Source of the DNA: Anaeramoeba ignava
Lineage: Eukaryota; Metamonada; Anaeramoebidae
Length of the DNA stretch: 64,000 nucleotides
Reading direction: 5' to 3'
Assembly: GCA_028826165.1 (NCBI GenBank)
Contig: JAPDFW010000004.1
Location: 1-64,000, forward strand
Shown in pieces: positions 23,125-35,400 of this stretch. The number at the start of each line of letters is the position of its first letter. Within the stretch, counting starts at the first letter, position 1. The notes under the pieces were generated by a model. That model searched no databases and had not been told where the DNA came from. It saw nothing but the letters and a program-made list of their open reading frames with translations. A program made the translations under genes and the position numbers.

Positions 23125-26100
23125 ATGGATATTATTAAAGCTGCTCAAGATAATGATTTAAATGCAGTTAGGCAATGTCTTCTTGCTGGTGAATCACCAA
23201 ATAAAAAAGGAGTTTGTTTTGATTTTTGTTTTAATTTTTAATTTAATTTTAATAAACAAAACCAAAAAAAAAAAAGGGAGTAAATTGTTTTAAAAAATTC
23301 AAGAATAAGATTTTTGGATATTTTTATTAAAATTAATTAAATAATTAGTTTGTAAAATAATTTTCAATTTCAATTTTGTTTGTAATTTAAATTTAATTTT
23401 AATTTAATTTTTATCTTTTAAATTTTAAAGGGAAATTCACCTCTTTATATGGTTTTTTTTGGTTTTTCAACTCCAAATTATGAAGTTATTAAATTACTTA
23501 TTGAAAATGGAGCTGATGTTAATTCAAGAGTTGTAAATTATTAATCTAAAAACAAAAATAAAAACAAAAATAAAAACAAAATTAAAATTAAAATTAAAAT
23601 TAAAATTAAAATTAAAAAGATTGTAATTTGCTCTTTTTTTCCATTCCAAATTTTTTTTATTAAATTTAAAATGAAAATTTAAAATAGACTGTATTTTTTA
23701 ATTATAAATTTTTGATTATAAAATTAATTCATTTTGATTTATATTTTATGTAAAAACAAAAAAGTCTGTAAATATTTAATTTAATTTAATTTAATTTAAA
23801 TTTAATTTAATTTAAAAATAATTTTACATTTTAGGAGGTAAATTTATTTTAATTTTTGTTTTTTTCTTTTCAATAATAAATCTAATAAGAATTTATTTTT
23901 AGCGTGAAAGTGTTATTCAAATTGCTTTGAAAAAAAACAAAATTACTCCACAAATTCTCCAACTTTTAATTGATAATGGAGTTAAAATGAATCAAACTGA
24001 TGTAAATCATAAATATTTATTATATTATAAATTATAAATTATAAATATAAATCAAAATAACTAATTTAGGGTGTAAAATTAAAATTATCTAATTTAAAAT
24101 GAAAATAAAATTTTTACTCAATAATTTCTCATAAAAAATAATCAAAAAGCATGTAAAATTGTTTTTCAGAAATAAAATCTAAAATATAAAATATAAAATA
24201 TAAAATATAAAATATATTATTTATTTAGAAACAAACACCTTTAATAATGGCTTGTGCTAATAAATACTCTTCCAAAATTGTTGAAATGATTTTATCACAA
24301 AAAGATACTAAAGTTAATGCTTCTGATGTATATAAAAAATTGATTTAAAAAATAATAATCAAAAATTGATTTGAAAAATAATAAGGATGTAAATTTATTT
24401 GCTTATTTTTTTGTGGAAAAGAGTTTTTCAATTTTGTTATTTATTTTGAATATTAGAAAGTAAAAAATTTTGTTTTATGAATAAAAGATATTGTAATATT
24501 TATTATAATGTAAATATTAAGGGATGGGATGCTTTGCATTATGCTTGTCAATCACCAATTGATTTTACTGTTATTCAACTTTTAGTAAAAGCAGGTGCTA
24601 ATGTTAATGCTAGAACAGTAATTTTATTAATTTAAATCCAAATCCAAAATTAAATTTTTTATGAATTCATTATTTTTTTTAGAAAGTAAAATTTATATTT
24701 ATTTTTTCTTTAAAAAATTACTTTTTGATTTAATTTGATTATTAAAATAATAAAATTAAATAGGAAGTAAAAAATTGATTATTAAAAAAAATCCTTTATA
24801 AAAAAATTTGAAATAATTTTTTAAAATTTAATTTTAAATCCAAAAAAAAAAAAAAGAATTTAACTCCTCTTCATATTTATTCTTTTGCATCACAAAATTC
24901 AATAGAGGTTTTAAAATTCTTATTTATATCAGGAGCTAATCCAAATTATAATGCTGTAAAAACAAAATTAATAAAATAAAATGAAATAAAATTATTAATC
25001 AAAAAATATATATAAAAAAGACTGTAAAAAAATTTAAATTACTTTTCATTCCAAATTAAATTAAATCAAAAATTAAATAAAATTAAATTAAAATCAAATT
25101 AAATTAAATTAAATTTAAATTAAATTAAATTAAATTAAAATTAAATTAAAATAAATTAAATTAAATTAAATTAAATTAAATTAAAATCAAATTAAATTAA
25201 ACCAAATCAAATTAAATTAAAATCAAAATTAAATCAAATCAAATTAAATTAAATTAAATTAAATTAAATCAAAATCAAATTAAATTAAAATTAGGAAGTA
25301 ATTTTTTGTTTAATTTTCCTAAATTAATTTAAATTTCTAAATTATTTTTAATTAGGGAACACCTTTTCATTTTGCAATTAAAAATAAACTTGATCCTGAA
25401 AAAATTCAAGAATTTCTTAGAGCTGGAGCTAATTCAGATATTTTAGATGTTAATCAAAAAAAAAAACAAACAATTATTAAATTATTAAATTTAAATTTTA
25501 TTCCAAAAAAAAAAATAGAAAGTAAAAATAATCAAAAAGAAAAGAAAAAATATTATTTAAAAAAGTCAATTCTCAAAAAATCAATTATCAAAAAAAAAAA
25601 TAGAAAGTATTTCTTTTTCAAAAAAAAATAAAAACAATTTCAAAATCAAATAAAATAAATATATTGAAATTTTTATTTGAAAAATTAGAAATCAAGTGTT
25701 TTACATTGTGCTTGTGATTTAGGATCTTCAGAAATTATTATTAAAATGCTTCTTGCAGGAGGAGCAAATCCAAATCTTGTTAATGTACCAAAGAAAAAAT
25801 ATTTAGAAAGAAAGAAGATTTAAAATAAATAAATAAAAAGGGAGTAAACAATTTTATTTTTCATTTTAAAAATCATTCAAATAAATATTTTTTATTTTAA
25901 ATTTAGAAAGTAATAAATCAATAAATCAATTAATCAATTAAATCAATTAAATCAATTAATAAATCAATAAATAATCAAAGAAAAAAACACCACTTCAAAT
26001 TTGTAAAGATACAGGAAGAGATGATTTAGTTCAAATTTTTCAAGATTTTGCAAGTATTTTTTTTTTAAAAAATAAAAAAAAAGATTTTAAATTGTAAATA

Positions 26101-27648
26101 AAATTTTAATTTAAAAACAAAATAAAAGTAAATCCAAATGATACAAAAATGAAATATTTTTCAGCAGTTAAGATGGTAATTTTTAAATCCAATTTTTAAA
26201 TCAATTTTTAAATCAATTTTTAAATCAATTTTTAAATCAATTTTAAATCCAATTTTATTCAATTTTTAAATCAATTTTTAAATCAATTTTTAAATCCAAT
26301 TTTTAAATCAATTTTTAATCCAAATTAAAATCAATTTTTAATCCAATTTTTAAATCAATTTTTAAATCAAATTTTTAAATTCAATTTTTAAATTCAATTT
26401 AAATCAATTTTTTAATCCAATTTTTTAAATTCAATTTAAATTCAAATTAAATTCAATTTTTTAATCAATTTTTAATCAATTTTTAATCCAATTTTTAATC
26501 CAATTTTTAAATCCAATTTTTAAATTAATTTTAAATCAAATTTTTAATCAATTTTAAATCCAATTTTTAATCCAATTTTAAATCCAATTTTTAATCCAAT
26601 TTTTAAATCAATTTTAAATCAATTTTAAATCAATTTTTTAATCCAATTTTTAATCCAATTTTAAATCAATTTTTAATCCAATTTTTTAAATCAATTTTTA
26701 AATCAATTTTTAAATCCAATTTTAAATCAATTTTTAAATCAATTTTAATCCAATTTTTAAATCAATTTTTAAATCAATTTTTAAATCAATTTTTAATCAA
26801 TTTTAAATCAAATTTTTAATCAATTTTTAAATCAATTTTTAAATTAATTTTTAAATCAATTTTAATCCAATTTTTAAATCAATTTTTAAATCCAATTTTA
26901 AATCAAATTTTAAATCCAATTTTTAAATCCAATTTTTAATCCAATTTTTAATCCAATTTTTAAATCCAATTTTTAATCCAATTTTTAAATCAATTTTTAA
27001 ATCAATTTTTAAATCAATTTTTAATCCAATTTTTAATCCAATTTTTAATCCAATTTTTAATCCAATTTTTAAATCAATTTTTAAATCAATTTTAAATCAT
27101 TTTTAAATCAATTTTTAATTCAATTTTAATCCAAATTTTTAATTCAATTTTTTAAATCAATTTTTTAATCAATTTTAAATCCAATTTTTAATTCAATTTT
27201 AAATCAATTTAAATCAATTTTTAAATCAATTTTAAATCCAATTTTAAATCAATTTTTAAATCAGTATTTTGAACAACAAGAAAAGAATAAATCATTTTCA
27301 GATCACAGTCAACAAGAATCAGAACAAGAAAGTGAAAAATCAAAAAGAGATTCTTTATTTGATTTACTTTCAATGGCTAAAAAGGCAAAATTACAAGAAA
27401 ATTCAAATCAAACAAATGAAAAACCTCGTCTTACAGGATTTTTTAGTCAAGTTAAAGAAAATTTACAAAAAAAAGAAGAATCAAAATTTAATTCATTTAA
27501 ATCTGAATTGGATGATTTCAAAAGTGAAATCAATATTAAAATTCAAAGTCTTGTTGAAGAAAATGAAAGATTAAGAAAAGATCTTACAGATCTTCAAAAA
27601 AGAATGAAAAGAATTGAAGAAGCAAATCCATCTTTAATTTTGAATTAA
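23125..27648 (+). CDS. Ankyrin-repeat protein, one repeat per exon
   Basis: Main exons: 23125-23211, 23431-23532, 23903-24001, 24229-24327, 24522-24617, 24857-24955, 25356-25448, 25689-25784, 25981-26053, 26129-26175 and 27265-27648. Each of exons 2-8 is 93-102 nt, phase 0, and encodes one ankyrin repeat from the TPLH-type turn (SPLYM, TPLIMA, DALHYA, TPLHIY, TPFHFA, SVLHCA, TPLQIC) to the NGADVN-type end. Every repeat lacks two or three loop residues at the splice junction. The introns contain AG-NNN-GTAA units that would supply them (next entry). With these the protein is about 440 residues. The last exon encodes a charged linker (EQESEKSKRD), a GFFSQV segment and a C-terminal coiled coil (FKSELDDFKSEINIKIQSLV onward). 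Ankyrin arrays bind proteins; the partner is unknown. Spliced junctions stay in frame throughout, so the gene is probably active. Confidence 0.85.
23277..25909 (+). other. Candidate 3-nt microexons in the ankyrin-gene introns
   Basis: Inside the introns, which otherwise contain few G residues, units of acceptor AG, exactly three bases and donor GTAA/GTAT recur. Positions and codons: GGA 23277-23279 and TTT 23349-23351; ATT 23620-23622, ACT 23688-23690, TCT 23765-23767 and GAG 23835-23837; GGT 24070-24072 and CAT 24150-24152; GAT 24386-24388 and AAA 24457-24459; AAA 24683-24685 and GAA 24764-24766; ACT 25021-25023 and GAA 25295-25297; AAA 25519-25521 and AAA 25604-25606; GGA 25841-25843 and AAA 25907-25909. 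Seven junctions have two units, and the second junction has four. None of the codons is a stop. Inclusion restores the expected ankyrin loop length at six junctions. Splicing itself is inferred, not seen. Confidence 0.7.
26176..27264 (+). repeat. CAATTTTTAAAT tandem repeat in ankyrin-gene intron
   Basis: A 1089-bp intron built of a ~12-bp unit CAATTTTTAAAT with CC and length variants. Donor GTAATT after Met, acceptor TCAG before TATTTTGAA. No coding signal on either strand. Confidence 0.85.
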
Positions 27649-27666
27649 CAAAAACAAAAAAACAAT

Positions 27667-28020
27667 TCAATTTTTTTTTTGAAAGGAAAACAAAAATAAT
27701 AAAAGCAAAAAAAACATTTCTAAATTTTGGTTTGTTTGATTTAATTGAAAATAATCAATTCCAATTTCTAATTCATCAATTATTTCTTGTGTAATTTGAA
27801 TTTTATCTTTAATTTGATTTGAATAAATCCAATATTCAAATATTTGAAATGATTTATTACTTAATTCACTATAATCTGTAACTTTATTAGATTTATCATT
27901 TGTTACAGATAAAAACATTCCTCGACATAATTCACTTCTCATTATTAATATTAATTTAGGAAATTTATATTGTTTTTCTTTTCTTTCAATAATAAAATCT
28001 TTTTCGTTAATTTATTTCAA
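27667..28020 (-). pseudogene. Truncated BTB-domain gene fragment
   Basis: Minus-strand sequence reads KDFIIERKEKQYKFPK, then LILIMRSELCRGMFLSV, VTDYSELSNKSFQIFEYW and IGIDYFQLN. This aligns along its length with the second BTB module of the gene at 9406-10050 (CRGMFLSV versus FRGMFLNV; VDYYQLN versus IDYFQLN). It has no start of its own and runs upstream directly into satellite DNA at about 28020, so it is a fragment cut by the satellite junction. Its stop lies 18 bp from the stop of the ankyrin gene. Confidence 0.7.
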
Positions 28021-29379
28021 AAATGGAATAAAGAATATTAAATAATTAAATTTAGAATTAATTCTATTTTATATATTTTATTAATATTTCTTTATTTAAA
28101 ATAATATAAAATAATTCTCAATAATTAAATAAAAATAATAAAATGTTTTAATTAATTTATTTCAAAATGGAATAAAGAATAATTAATAATTAAATTTAGA
28201 ATTAATTCTATTTTATATATTTTATTAATATTTATTTATTTAAAATAATATAAAATTATTCCCAATAATTTAATAAAATTAATAAAATCTTTTTCATTAA
28301 TTTATTTCAAAAATGGAATAAAGAATATTAAATACTTAAATTTAAAATTAATTATATTTTATATATTTTATTAATATTTCTTTATTTAAAATAATATAAA
28401 ATTATTCTCAATAATTTAATAAAAATAAATAAAATATTTTAATTAATTTATTTCAAAAATGGAATAAAGAATATTAAATACTTAAATTTAAAATTAATTA
28501 TATTTTATATATTTTATTAATATTTCTTTATTTAAAATAATATAAAATTATTCCCAATAATTTAATAAAATTGAGAAGAAAATTGAAATATTTTAATAAA
28601 GATAAATATTTAATTTTAATAATAATTAATAATAATTTAATTTGAATTTATTTTATTTTAAATTAATATGATATTTTTATTTATTATATTAATATTTTTG
28701 ATTATTTATTATTTCAATTTTAATTATAATAAAATATATTAAAAAGTGGAATAAATATTTTAATAAAGATAAATATTTAATTTTAATAATATTTAATAAT
28801 AATTTAATTTAAATTTATTTTATTTTAATTTAAAATAATATTTTTATTTATTATATTAATATTTTTAATTATTTATTATTTTAATTTTAATTATAATAAA
28901 ATATATTAAAAATAAAATTAAAAATTAAAAATTTTAAATAAATTGAATTTAACATGATTGAATAAGATAAACTTTCTAAAAAAAATAATTTACTAATTAT
29001 TCTATTTTTGATTTTGATTATAATTTATTAATATTTAAATATTAATTAATAATAAATTTTATTTGATTTTTTTTATTTTAATATTTTAATTAATGAATTT
29101 AAATTTAATTATTATTAATTTCTATTTTCAATTTTTATTTTTATTTATTATATTAAAAATATTCAATTTTTAAAATTTATTATTTTTTTTTTGGATTATT
29201 TTTATTAATTAAATTTTTAATAAATATTTTAAATTAAAATTAAATTATTTAAAATTAAATTTGTTTTTATTTATTGTTTTAAAGAAATTAATTTGATTAA
29301 AAAGTAAATTAAAATTGAATTAAATTTTGAAAAAAAAAATTAAAAAAAAAAGTTTGATTTTCTTATTATTAATTAATTT
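28011..29379. repeat. ~146-bp satellite and AT-rich spacer, copy 1
   Basis: No gene is seen. Four tandem units marked by GGAATAAAGAAT begin at 28025, 28169, 28315 and 28461, a period of 144-146 bp. They are followed by a longer related unit (ATTTTAATAAAGATAAAT at ~28589 and ~28758) and non-repetitive AT-rich sequence up to the TLDc fragment. The same arrangement recurs at 42690-44345. Confidence 0.8.
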
Positions 29380-31148
29380 TTAAATGAAATAAGATTCAAC
29401 TTCATCAACAACCCATGAACTCTCAGAACCAGCTAAATAACTCATAGCTTCATTTGATCTATAAGTAATTCCATTAGGTAGATTATATCTAGAACCAAAT
29501 TGTGATAAACCATGTTTTAAATCAGAACCTAAAAGAAAATCACCATTACCAAAAAATGGACCATGATTTAAATAAGAATTAATTGCATATTGAGGTTCTT
29601 TAATTGTAAACTTTGCAGGTATTCTATCCCCTTTATCATTTCTTAATGAAAAAATAAATGCATTTGAGTCATTAATGTTTCCTTTATCTCCATTAAATCC
29701 AACTTTAGTAAAACCTCCAAAAATAAAATTTTGTTTTGTTTTGATAATAACTAATGTTTTTCCTTTCCCATCAACTGCTTTATGCCAATTTTTAGAATTA
29801 AATCCATCTCTTTTTGCTGAAAATCCTTTTTTCATTTTAGAAAAAAAATCATTATCATTTATCCATTCTTGTAATTTCTTAGCATATTCAATATCTTGAA
29901 CAATTCTTGAATCTGAAAAAATCTTTGCCACTTTTAATTTATATTTTTTTCTGTCTAGTTTTGATTTCGGGATTTCGTTTTCTTTTCCTTTTTCCTTAAT
30001 TTGTGATTCCAATTTTTTTTATTTTTCTCTCTTTTATTTATTCAAAACTTCTTTCTTCCATTTCTCTTTCAAATAGGATTTTATTTCCTCTTTTTCAATT
30101 TCTTTCTCTTGTTTTTTCCACTTTAATTTTCTTTTTTTTTCTTTTGATTCTTTTTTCTCTTGTTTTTAATTTTCTTATCTTTTCTTCAATTTCAATTTTC
30201 ATTTGTTGATTTTTTTTATTTTATTTTCAATTTCAATTTTCTTTTCTTTGTTTTTCCAATTTCTTTTTGATTATCTTGAATAACTTTGTTTTGAATATCA
30301 ACTAAAAAGAATTTGGAAGAAAAAAATCAGAATTGTTTTAATTTATCAAAATCTTGTTTTGAAATTGAATCTTTATCAAATAATGAAAAAGAATGAAATA
30401 ATCTTTTCTTTTTCAATTCCCTTTTCTTTTTCTTTTTCTTTTTCTTTCTTTCCTTTTAATCTTTCATTTCTTTTTCAATCCAATTATTTAAAAATTGAAA
30501 AAAATCAAATTGAAAAATTTCTTTTTTTTCTTGTTTAAATTGAATAAATTTGATAATTTCTTCTTTAGTTAAATTGAATAAATTCTCATTATTTTGAATT
30601 TGGGAAAAATTTTGATTTATTAATTCAAAACATTTTATTTCAATTTCATTTGAATTTAAATTTCGATTTTGGAATAAAAATTGGAAAAAATTTGAATAAT
30701 TAATTGAATTTGAAATTTTTTTTTGAATAATTTCTTTCAATAAATTTAATTTAAAATAAATTGAAATTTCTAATAATTGAAAAAGATTTTCTTGATTCTC
30801 AAAAGAAATATTTCCATAATAAATATAACTCAAAATTGATTCCATTTCTTTTTTATTAAATTGATTTAAAAAAATAGAATTAAGATGATTTTTCTCTTTT
30901 AAAAACTTATCAAAAAAAGGAGATCTTGAAGATAAAATTGATTTATGAACTTTAATTTCAAAAGGATTTGATTTATTCTCAACAAAAATTGAAAAATCTT
31001 TAAATGAATTTCCATTTAAAAGGTTTGAATAATCTTTAATTAAATTTTTTGTTACTTTTTTTTCTAAATTTTTCATTTCATTTTCATTTTGATTTTGATT
31101 TTCATTTTCAATTTGGTTTGCATTTTGATTATTATTATTCTTATCCAT
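29380..31148 (-). pseudogene. Broken copy of BTB-BACK-coiled-coil-TLDc gene
   Basis: Two frames remain of a gene that is intact at 44346-46046. 30456-31148 (230 aa) encodes the N/Q-rich start and BTB-BACK part (SFKDFSIFVENKSNPFEI, VHKSILSSRSPFFDKF, SYIYYGNISF). 29380-30012 (210 aa) encodes the TLDc part (WINDNDFFSKMKKGFSAKRD, IIKTKQNFIFGGFTKVGF, ending SWVVDEVESYFI). Between them (30013-30455) the coiled-coil segment is shrunken and frameshifted: a run of CTTTTT repeats replaces part of it, and the FDKLKQF-like peptide is out of frame. The two halves may be expressed separately but cannot make the full protein. The identity to the intact copy indicates recent duplication. Confidence 0.8.
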
Positions 31149-32426
31149 TTTGTTTTTTGTGTTTTTTGTTTTTGTTTTTTTGTTTTTTGTTTTAAATAAA
31201 AAGGAAAAAAATGAAAAAAAAAATTTAAAAAAAATAAATAAAAAAAGTGGATTTTGAAAATAAATAAAAATATAAAAAATAAGAATAAATTTAAATTAAT
31301 AATTAATTTAATTTTCTTTTTAATTTATTATTTTAAATTAATTTATTAATAAATTATTATTATTTTTTATTAATTTTTATTATTAAAAAGGAAAATTATT
31401 TTAATTTAATTTTTAATTTAATTTTTTTGGAATTTAAAAATTATTAATAAATTTAAATTTAAAAACAAATTTCCAAATTAATATTAATTCAATTTAATTC
31501 AAAAAGATAAAATTTTAATTTCAAAAATCAATTTTCAAAAATATTTTAAAAATAAAAAAATATTTAAATCTAAAACAATAAATTATTATTTTAATAATAG
31601 AATTAAATAATAAATTATATTTTTCAAATTAATTTATAAATTAAATATTAAATTAAATCTATTTTCATTTTTATATTTATATTGTTAAATATTTAAATAA
31701 TAAAATATTTAAATCTAAAACATTAAATTATTATTTTAATAATAAAATTAAATATTAAATTATATTTTTAAATTAATTTATAAATTAAATATTAAATTAA
31801 ACTTATTCTTATTTTTATATTTTTATGTTAAATATTTAAATAATAAAATATTTAAATCTATAACAATAAATTATTATTTTTAATAATAAATTTAAATATT
31901 AAATTATATTTTTAAATTAATTTATAAATTAAATATTAAATTAAACTTATTTCCATTTTTTTTATTTTTTTATATTTAAATTAATAAAATATTTTAAATC
32001 TAAAACAATAAATTATTAAGTTAATAATAAAATTAAATATTAAATTTATATTTTTAAATTGAATAAATTAAATATTAAATTAAACTTATTTTTCCATTTT
32101 TCATTTTTTCATTTTTCATTAATTTTTAAAAATTAATTATAAAAATATCAAATTTAAATATTGAACCATTTTTCTGTTTTAAATAATAAAAATATTATTA
32201 AAAACATAAAATTAATCAAAATATTTTTAATTTATTAATTTAAAATAAAATTTATTTAATCAATTAAAAATTTTTCCATTTTTCATTTTTCATTTTTAAT
32301 AAAATTAAAAATTAAATATAAAAATAATAAATTAAACATAAATTATTTATTAAAAACATTTTAAATAATCAAAATATTAAAATAAAATTTATTAATTAAA
32401 ATATTTTTATTTTCAAAAACAAAAGA
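31149..32426. repeat. ~143-bp AT-rich satellite
   Basis: No gene is seen. Four units, each with AAATCTAAAACAATAAATTA, start near 31566, 31711, 31854 and 31996 (spacing 142-145 bp). More degenerate copies extend to about 32400. It lies between two divergent gene remnants. Confidence 0.75.
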
Positions 32427-35400
32427 ATGGTCAAATTAAAAATCAAAATCAAAATTGGAAATCAAAAAATCAAAATCAAAACAAAAAATGAAAATAATGA
32501 AAATCAAAATCAAAATCAAAATCAAAATGAAAATGAAAATCAAAATCAAAATCAAAATCAAAATCAAAATCAAAAAAATCAAAATCAAAATCAAAATCAA
32601 AATGAAAATCAAAAATGAAAAAAATCAAAATCAAAAATCAAAATGAAAATGAAAATGAAAATCAAAATGAAAATGAAAATCAAAATGAAAAAAATGAAAA
32701 TCAAAATCAAAAATCAAAATCAAAATCAAAATCAAAAAAAATCAAAATCAAAATCAAAAAAAATGAAAATCAAAATCAAAATGAAAATCAAAATCAAAAT
32801 GAAAATCAAAAATAAAAAAATCAAAATCAAAAAAATCAAAATGAAAATCAAAATCAAAATCAAAATCAAAATGAAAATCAAAATCAAAATCAAAATGAAA
32901 ATCAAAATCAAAATGAAAATCCAAAATCAAAAATCAAAATCAAAATCAAAATGAAAATCAAAATCAAAATCAAAATGAAAATGAAAATGAAAATGAAAAT
33001 CAAAATGAAAATGAAAATCAAAATGAAAATGAAAATCAAAATCAAAATCAAAATCAAAATCAAAATCAAAATCAAAATCAAAATCAAAATCAAAATCAAA
33101 ATCAAAATCAAAATCAAAATGAAAATGAAAATCAAAATGTAATCAAAAATCAAAATCAAAATCAAAATCAAAATGAAAAAAAATGAAAATCAAAATCAAA
33201 ATCAAAATCAAAATGAAAATCAAAATCAAAATCAAAATCAAAATCAAAATCAAAATGAAAATGAAAATCAAAATCAAAATCAAAATCAAAATCCAAAATC
33301 AAAATCAAAATCAAAATGATAATCAAAATCAAAATCAAAATCAAAATGAAAATGAAAATGAAAATCAAAATCAAAATCAAAATGAAAATGAAAATCAAAA
33401 TCAAAATCAAAATCAAAATCAAAATCAAAATGAAAATGAAAATGAAAATCAAAATCAAAATCAAAATCAAAATGAAATGAAATGAAAATGAAAATCAAAA
33501 ATCAAAATCAAAATCAAAATCAAAATCAAAATCAAAATGAAAATGAAAATCAAAATCAAAATCAAAATCAAAATCAAAATGAAAATCAAAATCAAAATCA
33601 AAATCAAAATCAAAATCAAAATCAAAATCAAAATCAAAATCAAAATCAAAATGAAAATCAAAATGAAATCAAAATCAAAATCAAAATCAAAATCAAAATC
33701 AAAATCAAAATCAAAATCAAAATGAAAATGAAAATGAAAATCAAAATCAAAATCAAAATGAAAATCAAAATCAAAATGAAAATCAAAATGAAAATCAAAA
33801 TCAAAATGAAAATGAAAATCAAAATCAAAATCAAAATCAAAATGAAAATGAAAATGAAAATGAAAATGAAAATCAAAATCAAAATGAGTTAAAAAATGAA
33901 AATGAAGAAATTCAAACCAAAATTAAAAAATTGAATAAATTCTTAATAAAACAAGCAAATAAACAAATTGGTTTAATGTTTGGAAATAAAAAAACTTCAG
34001 ATTTTCAAATTTATTGTGGAAAAGATAAAATTTTAATTCCTTGTCATAGATCAATTTTAGAAGCTCGTTCAAAATATTTTATGATAAATAGAAAAGAAAA
34101 CAAATTTAATTCAATTTATTTTAATAATTTTGATTCTGAAATTGTTAAACCAATTATTAAATTTTTTTATAATGGAAAATTTAAATTTGATAAACAAAAA
34201 TTTGATGAATATTTTAAATTTGCAAATGAAATTAAATCGAAAGAAATTCAAATCAAAATTGAACTTGAAATTCAATCAATTTTTAATATTGAAAATATTT
34301 TAGAAATTTATTTCAAAACTCAAAAAATTAATTCAAAAAATCTTTTACAAAATTGTGAAAAATTTATTTTCCAAAATATTCAATTTATTATTTCAAATCC
34401 AAATTTTGGAAAATATCTAAATCAAAATCAAATAACTAATTTTATTGGATTGATTTCTTTAAATCAAAATCTTCCAAATCAATTTCAAATTATTGAACAA
34501 ATCAAAACAAAAATGGAATCAAAATCATCAAAAAAAATTGATAAAATTAATTAATTTTGAAATAAATCATCAAAAAGAAAATAATGAAATTGAAATTGAA
34601 AAAATTGAAAAAATGGAAAATGAAAATTATTTTTCAACTTTATTAAATCAAATTTCACAAACAAAATCAATTAATCAAATTCAAATTCAACAAATCAAAA
34701 ATAAACCAATTTCTCAAACTAAAAATATGATAATTTTATTAAATTCAAATATTCAAGAATTTGTTAAAAAAGAATTTCAACATTTACAAAGAAAAAAGTT
34801 TAAATTAAAATCTTTATGAGCAAAAAAAGAATAATCCAAAAAGAAAAAGAAGAATTAGAAAAAATCAAAAAAGAAATTGAAGAAATTCAAAAAGAATATG
34901 AAAAATGGGAAAAAGAAACTGAAGAAAAATTTCAACAATTTATTCAAAATGAAAATGAAAAAATGAAAAAAGAATATTTAGAAGAATTTAAGAAAATGAT
35001 TAATAATTTGAAAGAATTATTTAAACAAAATAGAAAAAAAGATTTAGAAGAATTTCAAAATGAATTCAAAAACAGAAAGAATACAAATTTGGAAGAAATT
35101 GATAAAAAATATCAAGAATTAATAAATTTCCCTAAATTAAAAATAGAAGAAGATTTAAAATTATTTAAAGAAAGAATTAAACAATTTAAAAATGAATTTG
35201 AAAAAAGAAAAAAAGAAACATTTAATCAATTTATTCAAGAAAATAATGAAAATCATGAAAATAATGAAAATAATGAAAATAATGAAAATAATGAAAATAA
35301 TGAAAATAATCAAATTCAAAATAATCAAAATGAAAATCAAAATCAAAATCAAAATCAAAATAAAAATAAAAATCAAAATCAAAATCAAATTCAAAATCAA

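Noticed and set aside
24486-24494. AG-ATATT-GTAATA unit in ankyrin intron 4 as a further microexon
   Set aside because: It would be 5 nt and break the frame. The two 3-nt units in the same intron already complete the loop.
28011-28600. CRISPR-like regular repeat array
   Set aside because: Unit length is ~146 bp with no short repeat plus unique spacer pattern, and the host is eukaryotic. It is a satellite.
32908-33661. Open frames of Ile-Leu/Ile-Phe and Phe-Asp dipeptides on the minus strand
   Set aside because: They are antisense shadows of the CAAAAT/GAAAAT array. The array lacks stops in several frames, so openness is not evidence of coding.
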